From the NCBI GenBank assembly GCA_028287415.1, contig JAQBPS010000716.1:1-6367 (forward strand): a stretch of DNA of 6,367 nt, read 5' to 3'. The DNA is from Bacillota bacterium. GTDB lineage: Bacteria; Bacillota; Sulfobacillia; Symbiobacteriales; Symbiobacteriaceae. The notes below the pieces were generated by a model, which was not told the origin of the DNA, did no database searches, and was given only the letters and a program-made list of their open reading frames with translations. Below are positions 1-4,651 of the stretch, piece by piece. The position numbers and the translations under genes were made by a program. The stretch's first letter is position 1. Each line of letters starts with the position of its first letter.

Positions 1-942
1 GTGATCGCCAAGGGCGGCCGCGGTGGCCGCGGCAACATGAAGTTCTGGACGCCCCAGAACAAAATGCCCACCTTCTATGAGAAGGGCGAGCCGGGCGAGG
101 AGCACTGGCTGATCCTCGAGCTCAAAGTGCTCGCTGATGCGGGTCTGGTCGGCTTCCCCAATGCGGGCAAGTCCACGTTTCTCTCGCGCGTCAGCGCTGC
201 CAAGCCAAAGATCGCCAACTATCCGTTCACCACGCTCAACCCGATTCTGGGCGTCGTGGAGACCGGGGACGGGCGGGCCTTTGTTCTGGCCGACATTCCC
301 GGGCTGATCGAGGGCGCGCATACCGGCGTCGGTCTGGGCCATGAGTTCCTGCGCCATGTCGAGCGGACAAAGGTCCTGATCCACGTACTGGATGGAGCGG
401 GGACGGACGGGCGTGACCCCCTCGAGGACTTCGCGATCATCCAGAACGAGCTGAAGGAGTACAACCCGAAACTGGCGGCGCGGCCCACGCTGGTCGCCTA
501 TAACAAGATGGATGTGACCGAGGCGCAGGACAACCTGCCCCGGGTCATGCAGGAGCTCGAGAGCAAGGGCTACCGGGTGTTCCCAATCTCCGGCGTGACC
601 GGTGAGGGCCTCAAGCCCCTGCTCCAGGCCGCTGCTGATGCGATCGCCGCGTACGAACCGCCCGTTGAGCCCGAGGTTACGGACGTCGAGCGGGTCTACC
701 GGCCTCGCCAGGAAGAGTTCGAGATCCACAAGGACAATCACGTCTGGGTGGTGACCGGCAAGGACATCGACCGGCTCGCCGCCATGACCATGTGGGAGAA
801 TGACGAGGCGGTCAAGCGGTTCCTCAACATCTTGAAACTCAAGGGTGTGGAGAAGGCACTGCGCGACTATGGCGCCGAGGATGGCAACACGGTCCGGGTT
901 GCCGACATCGAATTTGAGCTGTCGTCTGATCCGCTGATTTAG
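1..942 (+). CDS. obg: GTPase Obg (CgtA), 5'-truncated by the window edge
   Basis: This is an essential Obg-family GTPase that helps mature the 50S subunit and links ribosome assembly to growth state. The first codon shown is internal, because the opening residues VIAKGGRGGRGN belong to the end of the glycine-rich Obg fold. About 115-120 N-terminal residues lie upstream. Within the visible 313 residues the G domain is complete: P-loop GFPNAGKST (51-59), switch I YPFTTLNP (74-81), DIPGLIEGA (98-106), NKMD (168-171) and SGVTGEG (197-203). Residues from about 233 to 313 form the OCT domain, typical of Gram-positive Obg proteins. The G5 motif has SG where most GTPases have SA, a mild departure. 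yhbY follows after 6 nt, so the two are almost certainly co-transcribed. The family assignment is very secure. Confidence 0.97.
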   Translation: MIAKGGRGGRGNMKFWTPQNKMPTFYEKGEPGEEHWLILELKVLADAGLVGFPNAGKSTFLSRVSAAKPKIANYPFTTLNPILGVVETGDGRAFVLADIPGLIEGAHTGVGLGHEFLRHVERTKVLIHVLDGAGTDGRDPLEDFAIIQNELKEYNPKLAARPTLVAYNKMDVTEAQDNLPRVMQELESKGYRVFPISGVTGEGLKPLLQAAADAIAAYEPPVEPEVTDVERVYRPRQEEFEIHKDNHVWVVTGKDIDRLAAMTMWENDEAVKRFLNILKLKGVEKALRDYGAEDGNTVRVADIEFELSSDPLI

Positions 943-954
943 GGAGAGATGATT

Positions 955-1248
955 GTGGAGCTGCGAGGGAAACAGAAGCGGTTTCTGCGGGCCATGGGCG
1001 TTAACATGGACCCGATTTTGACGATTGGCAAGGATGGCGTGTCCGAGCACACCATCACTCAGGCGGATGGCGTATTGAACACCCGGGAGCTGATCAAGGG
1101 GCGTGTGTTGACGAGCGCCCCTGAGGGCGTTGCGGACATAGCCACGGCCATCGCCACGGCGACGGAGTCGGAAGTGGTGCAGGTGGTGGGCCGGAACTTT
1201 CTGCTGTACCGCCCCAACCTGCAGGAGCCCAAGATCGACCTGCCGTAG
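955..1248 (+). CDS. yhbY: YhbY-type CRM-domain ribosome-assembly RNA-binding protein
   Basis: This small protein (97 residues from GTG 955) is a single CRM domain, the KH-like RNA-binding fold of the YhbY/CRS1 family, whose bacterial members associate with pre-50S particles. Family signatures are LRGKQKRFLRAMG at the N-terminus, the GxxG loop GKDG (25-28), RELIKGRVL (44-52), and GRNFLLYRPN near the C-terminus. An ATG at 949 would add two residues, but the GGAG core at 943-946 lies only 2 nt from it. The same core is 8 nt from GTG 955, and family members start at about this point, so I prefer GTG. It sits between obg and nadD with gaps of 12 nt or less, as in many Bacillota. Function is known from the family, not shown by this sequence alone. 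Confidence 0.93.
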   Translation: MELRGKQKRFLRAMGVNMDPILTIGKDGVSEHTITQADGVLNTRELIKGRVLTSAPEGVADIATAIATATESEVVQVVGRNFLLYRPNLQEPKIDLP

Positions 1249-1254
1249 GAGGGG
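1247..1254 (+). promoter_or_regulatory. Shine-Dalgarno site of nadD overlapping the yhbY stop codon
   Basis: AGGAGGGG begins inside the yhbY TAG stop codon. Its GGAGG core lies 8 nt before the nadD ATG at 1261. The overlap suggests that ribosomes finishing yhbY can feed directly into nadD translation. Confidence 0.8.
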
Positions 1255-1260
1255 GAAGTC

Positions 1261-1863
1261 ATGCCGTACGTGGGGATCATGGGCGGCACCTTCGACCCCA
1301 TTCACTTCGGCCACCTGGCCGCGGCGGAGGGTGCGAGGCAGCAGTTGGGGCTGGACCGGGTGCTCTTCATGCCCAACCGACAGCCGCCGCATAAGGCGGG
1401 GCGACCTGTGTCGGCAACGGAGCACCGGGCGGCCATGGTGAAGCTGGCGATCGCCGGCAACCCGGATTTTGGGTACACAGATCTGGAGTTGCACCGGGCG
1501 GGGCCGTCCTACACCGTCGACACGATCCGTGTGCTCCATGAGCTTCACCCGGACTGGCGGAGCGCCTTCCTGGTGGGAATGGACAGCCTCCTGGAGATCC
1601 AGACCTGGCAGGACTATCCGACCTTGCTCACCCTGACCGATCTGGTGGTGGTGAGCCGGCCCGGCTATCCGGCCGAGCGGCGGGACGCCGTGCTCGCAGC
1701 GCTGGGGCCGGCCCTCACGGCCCGCATCCGGCTGCTGGAGTTGCCCGGCGTGGCCGTCTCTGCGACGGAGCTGCGTCGCCTGTCGGCGGCGGGCCAATCG
1801 CTCCGGTACCTGGTGCCAGACGCCGTGGCGGAATATGTGCGGGAACACCAACTATATGAGTAG
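1261..1863 (+). CDS. nadD: Nicotinate-nucleotide adenylyltransferase NadD
   Basis: NadD transfers AMP from ATP to nicotinate mononucleotide to make deamido-NAD+, the shared late step of NAD+ synthesis, in the cytoplasm. The 200-residue length is normal for the family. The nucleotidyltransferase signature GGTFDPIHFGH is at 8-18, including the HxGH ATP-binding motif (H15-H18). Other family features are PNRQPPHK (38-45), SYTVDT (83-88), GMDS (106-109), the VSATELR version of the ISSTxIR motif (166-172), and the C-terminal YLVP..V..YV..H.LY pattern. ATG 1261 is supported by a strong Shine-Dalgarno site that overlaps the end of yhbY. The gene sits in the usual obg-yhbY-nadD-yqeK order. No key residue appears to be missing. 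Confidence 0.97.
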   Translation: MPYVGIMGGTFDPIHFGHLAAAEGARQQLGLDRVLFMPNRQPPHKAGRPVSATEHRAAMVKLAIAGNPDFGYTDLELHRAGPSYTVDTIRVLHELHPDWRSAFLVGMDSLLEIQTWQDYPTLLTLTDLVVVSRPGYPAERRDAVLAALGPALTARIRLLELPGVAVSATELRRLSAAGQSLRYLVPDAVAEYVREHQLYE

Positions 1864-1867
1864 CTCA

Positions 1868-1899
1868 AAGGGGGAGGCCGCTATGCGGTGCTCCTCCTT
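1868..1899 (+). promoter_or_regulatory. Strong hairpin in the nadD-yqeK spacer, possible attenuator or RNA-stability element
   Basis: Just after the nadD stop, AAGGGGGAG (1868-1876) pairs with CTCCTCCTT (1891-1899) through one G-U. The inner GCCGC (1877-1881) pairs with GCGGT (1885-1889) around a TAT loop, with G1890 bulged, for 14 pairs in all. No T-run follows, so it is a poor intrinsic terminator. The 3' arm resembles an anti-Shine-Dalgarno and could instead pair with the yqeK ribosome-binding site. The pairing is seen directly; any regulatory role is inferred. Confidence 0.45.
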
Positions 1900-1938
1900 C
1901 GTGTAACTGTGCGCAGGGATCAATCGTCTAACCTTATG

Positions 1939-1947
1939 AAGGGAGGG
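1939..1947 (+). promoter_or_regulatory. Shine-Dalgarno site of yqeK
   Basis: AAGGGAGGG ends 7 nt before ATG 1955 and fixes that start. The same bases could pair with 1892-1899 in the upstream hairpin's 3' arm (A1940-G1947, two wobbles), which would hide the site. Confidence 0.75.
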
Positions 1948-1954
1948 CTGCCAT

Positions 1955-2527
1955 ATGTCTACCGGGAGAGAGCTGGAGGCGGCCCTGGCAGAGCAGATCG
2001 GCGGCGGGCGTCTCGCCCATTCATATCGGGTGCTGGAGACAGCCAGGGAGCTTGCCGGGCGCTTTGGGGCGCCCCTGGCTCAGGCCGAGCAGGCCGCACT
2101 GATGCACGACTACTGCCGCAAGCTGTCCGCTCCCGTGCTGCTGGCGGAGGCCCGACAGCGGAACTTGATCGTCGATCCGGCGGAGGTGGCGGAGCCGCTG
2201 CTCCTGCACGGACCGGTGGCCGCAGCCTGGCTCGGCGAGCGGGGGCTGGTGACCGATCCGCAAGCGCTGGCAGCGATTCGCTGGCACACAACAGGCCGGG
2301 CCGGTATGACCCTGCTGGAGAAAGTAATCTGGCTGGCTGATTACATTGAGCCCGGGCGGCGCTTTGCCGGCGTCGAGCCCGTGCGGGAAGCTGCCGGGCA
2401 GGATCTGGACACCGCCCTGCTGCTGGCGCTGGACCAGACGATCAGCTACGCAATCGCGAACGGCTGGCAGTTGCACCTGTATACGATTCAGGCCCGCAAC
2501 TCGCTGCTGCCAACGAAGGACGCCTGA
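1955..2527 (+). CDS. yqeK: HD-domain diadenosine tetraphosphate hydrolase YqeK
   Basis: YqeK proteins are metal-dependent HD-superfamily enzymes. Characterised members cleave diadenosine tetraphosphate symmetrically into two ADP, controlling an alarmone-like dinucleotide in the cytoplasm. The 190-residue length matches the family. Likely metal ligands are visible: H22 in RLAHSYRV, the H51-D52 pair in LMHDYCR, H85 in LLLHGPVAA, H111 in IRWHTTGRAGMT, and D129 in LADYIEPGR. The HTTGR..M and ADYIEPGR blocks are the best identifiers. ATG 1955 has a strong Shine-Dalgarno site 7 nt upstream. The 91-nt spacer before it is the longest inside the operon and contains a hairpin. The LCP gene follows after 26 nt. 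The activity comes from family knowledge, and all expected ligands are present. Confidence 0.93.
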   Translation: MSTGRELEAALAEQIGGGRLAHSYRVLETARELAGRFGAPLAQAEQAALMHDYCRKLSAPVLLAEARQRNLIVDPAEVAEPLLLHGPVAAAWLGERGLVTDPQALAAIRWHTTGRAGMTLLEKVIWLADYIEPGRRFAGVEPVREAAGQDLDTALLLALDQTISYAIANGWQLHLYTIQARNSLLPTKDA

Positions 2528-2553
2528 CGGAGGAATGGGGGCTTTGCGGGGCC

Positions 2554-3858
2554 GTGCGTTACTCAAATCTGGTCGGTGCGCGCTCGACCCGCCGCTCGCC
2601 TCCGGCCTGGCCTGGCTGGCGGGTTGTGCTGATGGCAGCCGCGGCCCTGATCAGTCTGGGCTTTCTCTACACATTGTTCACCGTCAGCACGGTTGTTCGT
2701 GAGGTGTCGCATCCGTTGCCGCCGGACCTGGCGCCTGAGGCCAGGCCAGCGGCCCGGCAGCCCGGCGAACGGACGAACATTCTGGTGATGGGGCTGGATG
2801 ACGACCATCGCCATGCCGACCTGGTGCTGCTGCTCTCCATTGACGAGGGATCCCGCAAGGTCGCCCTCCTCCAGATTCCCCGGGAGACGCGGGCACTGAT
2901 TGCCGGCGCGGACGCGTTCGCACAACTTGCAGGCGCACATGACGCGGGCGTGGTTGACCAGCGATTTCCTGGCAGTCTGCGGGTGCTCAAAACCGTGGAA
3001 AGTTTGCTGGATGTGCCCGTGCACGACACCATCACGGTGGAGCCGGAGGGGTTCCGCAAGCTCGTAGACGATGTCGGCGGTATGCAGGTGAACGTCCCTT
3101 TCGCCATGGACTATGATGACCCCGTGCAGCAGCTGCACATCCACCTGGCGGCGGGCCCCCAGAAATTGCATGGGGAGCAGGTGCTTGAATTTGTCCGCTG
3201 GCGCCATAACAATGATGGTGGCGGGCATCCTGAAGGCGAGGCGGGCCGCCTGCGGATGCAGCAGGAATTGCTGCAAGCGCTGCTGGATCAGCTTGTGAGT
3301 CCCCGCAATCTGCCCCGCCTGCCCAGTTTGGTTATGGCAGTGGCCGCGCATGTGCACGCCACCATGGCGCCGGCTCGTCTGATTAGCCTCGTCCTTGCGG
3401 TGGCCAGCCGGGCGGACCTGACGGTCGCCACGCTGCCCGGCATCGACGCCTCCTTGCCACAGCCTGACCAGCAGGGACGCCGCAGCTACTACCTCCCTGA
3501 TCCGGACGGGACGGCCCGCCTGGTGGACAGGCTGATCCGGGGCATCGATCCCGGTGCGGCTGCGTCCATCCGGGTGGAGGTGGCGGTCCCCGATGACCAT
3601 GACAAGGCTGCCCGCATCACTGCGCGGCTGGCGGCCCAGGGCTTCGCGGTAAGCACGATCGCTCCGCCGGCCGCCATGCCTGCGGCTACGCAGGTGATCG
3701 ACCTGCGCGGCGATGCCGCCCGGGCGCAGTTGGTTGCCGGTTCCCTGGTATCCCAGGGGCTTGCAGTAGAACTCCTCAGCCAGCCTGACAGCAAGGCGAC
3801 CGCCGACGTCCGGGTGATCTTCGGCAGCGATGTACGGTCAACATTTAACGGTTCTTGA
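2554..3858 (+). CDS. LytR-CpsA-Psr (LCP) family wall-polymer transferase with LytR_C domain
   Basis: LCP enzymes move polyprenyl-pyrophosphate-linked anionic glycopolymers onto peptidoglycan, on the outer face of the membrane. The protein (434 residues) has an Arg-rich cytoplasmic start, one membrane segment at about 24-48, an LCP domain at about 73-245 and a LytR_C domain at about 338-429. LCP signatures include NILVMGLDDD (75-84), D89, the IPRET version of IPRDT (108-112), VDDVGGMQVNVP (171-182), LHGEQVLEFVRWR (205-217) and GRLRMQQ (231-237). The Mg-site aspartates D82 and D89 and arginines R110, R215, R217 and R232 are kept. The usual RSD motif is HAD (87-89), and the usual KIN lysine aligns with Q124. 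The start is uncertain: GTG 2554 lacks a well-placed Shine-Dalgarno (GGAGG at 2529-2533 is 20 nt away), but starting at ATG 2632 would lose the positive inside segment. Confidence 0.88.
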   Translation: MRYSNLVGARSTRRSPPAWPGWRVVLMAAAALISLGFLYTLFTVSTVVREVSHPLPPDLAPEARPAARQPGERTNILVMGLDDDHRHADLVLLLSIDEGSRKVALLQIPRETRALIAGADAFAQLAGAHDAGVVDQRFPGSLRVLKTVESLLDVPVHDTITVEPEGFRKLVDDVGGMQVNVPFAMDYDDPVQQLHIHLAAGPQKLHGEQVLEFVRWRHNNDGGGHPEGEAGRLRMQQELLQALLDQLVSPRNLPRLPSLVMAVAAHVHATMAPARLISLVLAVASRADLTVATLPGIDASLPQPDQQGRRSYYLPDPDGTARLVDRLIRGIDPGAAASIRVEVAVPDDHDKAARITARLAAQGFAVSTIAPPAAMPAATQVIDLRGDAARAQLVAGSLVSQGLAVELLSQPDSKATADVRVIFGSDVRSTFNGS

Positions 3859-3868
3859 ACGAAATAGT

Positions 3869-3874
3869 AGGAGG
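3869..3874 (+). promoter_or_regulatory. Shine-Dalgarno site that sets the rsfS start
   Basis: AGGAGG lies 9 nt before ATG 3884. It shows that this ATG, and not the in-frame ATG at 3830 inside the LCP gene, is the likely rsfS start. Confidence 0.8.
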
Positions 3875-3883
3875 AACCTGCGT

Positions 3884-4300
3884 ATGCAAATGGAATACAG
3901 TGAATTAGTTGCGATCAACGAACGAAAGGGGAATGCCGATTTGGTAGAATCCGCCCATTTGGCCCGTGCAGCCGCCTTGGCCGCTGATGACAAGAAGGCC
4001 AAGGAGGTCAAGATTCTCGATATCCGCTCCATCACTACGGTTGCGGACTATTTCGTGATCTGCTCTGGAACTAGCTCGACGCACATCCGGGCAATTGCGG
4101 ACAACGTGGAGGGGACGCTGTCACAGCAGGGTCTTGCACTCCACCATATGGAGGGCTATCAGAACGGCCGGTGGATTCTTCTGGATTTCGGCGATATCGT
4201 CGTCCACGTGATGCACGAGGAGGAGCGACAGTTCTATAATCTGGAGCGACTCTGGGGCGATGCTCGCGAGGTGGCCATGCCCCGCTCGGAGGCCGGCTAG
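3884..4300 (+). CDS. rsfS: Ribosomal silencing factor RsfS (Iojap/DUF143 family)
   Basis: RsfS binds ribosomal protein uL14 on the free 50S subunit and blocks joining with 30S, reducing translation in starvation or stationary phase. The 138-residue protein shows the full family core: KEVKILDIRSITTVADYFVIC (40-60, with the ADYFVI hallmark), SGTSSTHIRAIADNV (61-75), MEGYQNGRWILLDFGDIVVHV (89-109) and ERQFYNLERLWGDA (114-127). Many homologues begin near the equivalent of residue 22, so this one has about 20 extra N-terminal residues. Those are encoded by DNA of clearly lower GC than the surroundings. A TTG at codon 20 preceded by AAAGGGG is an alternative start matching family length. The gene starts 25 nt after the LCP stop and ends the operon, with a terminator hairpin 19 nt downstream. 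Confidence 0.95.
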   Translation: MQMEYSELVAINERKGNADLVESAHLARAAALAADDKKAKEVKILDIRSITTVADYFVICSGTSSTHIRAIADNVEGTLSQQGLALHHMEGYQNGRWILLDFGDIVVHVMHEEERQFYNLERLWGDAREVAMPRSEAG

Positions 4301-4319
4301 ACGTGTAACTATGGGATCA

Positions 4320-4347
4320 GCCCTGGCGCTGTGCGCCAGGGCCCTTT
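4320..4347 (+). terminator. Intrinsic-type terminator after rsfS
   Basis: A perfect 10-bp stem, GCCCTGGCGC (4320-4329) with GCGCCAGGGC (4333-4342), closes a TGT loop and is followed by CCCTTTCGCTT. The stem is very stable but the T-tract is short and interrupted, so termination may be partial or assisted. Its place 19 nt after the rsfS stop marks it as the likely end of the obg-to-rsfS operon. Confidence 0.75.
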
Positions 4348-4349
4348 CG

Positions 4350-4370
4350 CTTGCCAGGTCCTGTACATTG
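4350..4370 (+). repeat. 21-bp direct repeat, copy 1
   Basis: This copy begins CTTGCCAGG and ends TGTACATTG. It is identical over 21 bp to 4406-4426, with starts 56 bp apart. It contains the small palindromes CAGGTCCTG and TGTACA. It could be a regulator-binding site; the TTG at its end is also followed by a poor promoter-like arrangement (TTGCCC, 17 nt, CAAGAT). Confidence 0.85.
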
Positions 4371-4405
4371 CCCGCCACGGGGGCTTCTGCCAAGATCAGG
4401 CAGTC

Positions 4406-4426
4406 CTTGCCAGGTCCTGTACATTG
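4406..4426 (+). repeat. 21-bp direct repeat, copy 2, overlapping a promoter -35
   Basis: This copy is identical to 4350-4370. Its last three bases (TTG, 4424-4426) are the first three of the TTGACG -35 hexamer. A protein bound here would contact or block RNA polymerase, and the upstream copy would allow cooperative binding. The repeat and overlap are seen directly; the regulator is unknown. Confidence 0.85.
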
Positions 4427-4452
4427 ACGATAAACGTTAATTTTTGTATACT
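4424..4452 (+). promoter_or_regulatory. Housekeeping (sigma-A type) promoter upstream of the PBP gene
   Basis: The -35 TTGACG (4424-4429) and -10 TATACT (4447-4452) are separated by exactly 17 nt, and each hexamer matches consensus at five of six positions. The spacer is AT-rich in an otherwise GC-rich window and contains AACGTT. Transcription should start near 4456-4460, giving a leader of about 190 nt before the GTG at 4652. This is the clearest promoter in the window. Confidence 0.8.
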
Positions 4453-4457
4453 GAAGT

Positions 4458-4473
4458 TCGCGATAGGTCGCGA
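4458..4473 (+). promoter_or_regulatory. Leader hairpin 1 at the predicted transcript 5' end
   Basis: TCGCGA (4458-4463) pairs with TCGCGA (4468-4473) across a TAGG loop. It would form at the extreme 5' end of the transcript from the promoter at 4424-4452, where such hairpins often protect RNA from decay. As DNA it is also a symmetric site next to the transcription start, so an operator is an alternative. Confidence 0.4.
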
Positions 4474-4477
4474 CATA

Positions 4478-4509
4478 AGGCCGGGGACTACTTGCCCCGG
4501 CTTCTTCCC
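4478..4509 (+). terminator. Terminator-like leader hairpin, possible attenuator
   Basis: GCCGGGG (4480-4486) pairs perfectly with CCCCGGC (4495-4501) across an 8-nt loop. G4479-T4502 and A4478-T4503 extend it to 9 pairs. TTCTTCCC follows, a weak pyrimidine tract and not a true T-run. Lying about 20-50 nt into the predicted transcript, it could end transcription early (attenuation or a short RNA) or simply structure the leader. I see no match to a riboswitch family I know. Confidence 0.4.
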
Positions 4510-4522
4510 TAGCCCCCCACCC

Positions 4523-4528
4523 TATAAT
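4523..4528 (+). promoter_or_regulatory. Isolated consensus -10 hexamer, possible second promoter
   Basis: TATAAT is a perfect -10 and rare in DNA this GC-rich, but spacings of 15-19 nt give no credible -35, and no extended TGn is present. It could be an activator-dependent second start for the PBP gene, with transcription beginning near 4535, or chance. Confidence 0.25.
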
Positions 4529-4542
4529 CAGACAGTTCTCCC

Positions 4543-4564
4543 ACAAACATGGTGTTATGTTTGT
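4543..4564. repeat. 8-bp inverted repeat (hairpin or operator)
   Basis: ACAAACAT (4543-4550) and ATGTTTGT (4557-4564) are perfect inverted repeats around GGTGTT. The AT-rich arms suit a DNA-binding dimer more than a stable RNA stem. The site lies just downstream of the start expected from the TATAAT at 4523, where a repressor would act as a roadblock. Function is inferred. Confidence 0.45.
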
Positions 4565-4588
4565 TCATAGCTGCTCGTTGCAAGTGAC

Positions 4589-4628
4589 GCGAATTCGACA
4601 GTCGCATGCATATGTGGGCTGCGAATTC
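4589..4628 (+). repeat. Pair of GCGAATTC motifs 32 nt apart
   Basis: GCGAATTC occurs at 4589-4596 and 4621-4628, start to start 32 nt, or about three helical turns. Each contains the palindrome GAATTC. Between them lies GCATGCATATG, itself rich in overlapping palindromes. This could be a pair of protein sites or chance; the copies share only 8 bp. Confidence 0.3.
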
Positions 4629-4638
4629 ATATCCATAC

Positions 4639-4646
4639 GGGGGTGA
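4639..4646 (+). promoter_or_regulatory. Shine-Dalgarno site of the PBP gene
   Basis: GGGGGTGA matches the ideal GGAGGTGA at seven of eight positions and lies 5 nt before GTG 4652. An in-frame GTG at 4643 lies inside this site and so is a poor start. Confidence 0.7.
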
Positions 4647-4651
4647 GCTTT

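Noticed and set aside
1888..2340. 150-codon plus-strand frame overlapping yqeK
   Set aside because: The translation is low-complexity Gly/Ala/Arg out of frame with yqeK, a common GC-rich artefact.
2021..2566. 181-codon minus-strand frame
   Set aside because: It is antisense to yqeK, whose HD residues and Shine-Dalgarno make the plus strand the coding one. No domain or ribosome site is evident.
2563..3600. 345-codon open frame on the minus strand
   Set aside because: It lies antisense to the LCP gene, has no recognisable domain, is rich in His, Arg and Gln as expected of a reverse-strand shadow, and the plus strand has clear LCP motifs.
3830..3883. Upstream ATG extending rsfS by 18 codons into the LCP gene
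   Set aside because: There is no Shine-Dalgarno before 3830, whereas AGGAGG is well placed for ATG 3884, and the added residues are not part of the RsfS family.
4350..4426. CRISPR-like repeat-spacer-repeat
   Set aside because: There are only two copies with one 35-nt gap, no further repeats, no cas genes, and the second copy is part of a promoter.
4121..4546. 141-codon minus-strand frame across the rsfS end and the spacer
   Set aside because: It is antisense to conserved RsfS residues and crosses the terminator and promoter; no supporting signal.
4331..4570. 79-codon plus-strand frame in the control region
   Set aside because: It runs through the terminator loop, both 21-bp repeats and the promoter, has no ribosome site, and gives no recognisable protein.
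4301..4651. tRNA, riboswitch or insertion-sequence end in the spacer
   Set aside because: I found no cloverleaf, no known riboswitch core, and no terminal inverted repeats with a target duplication.
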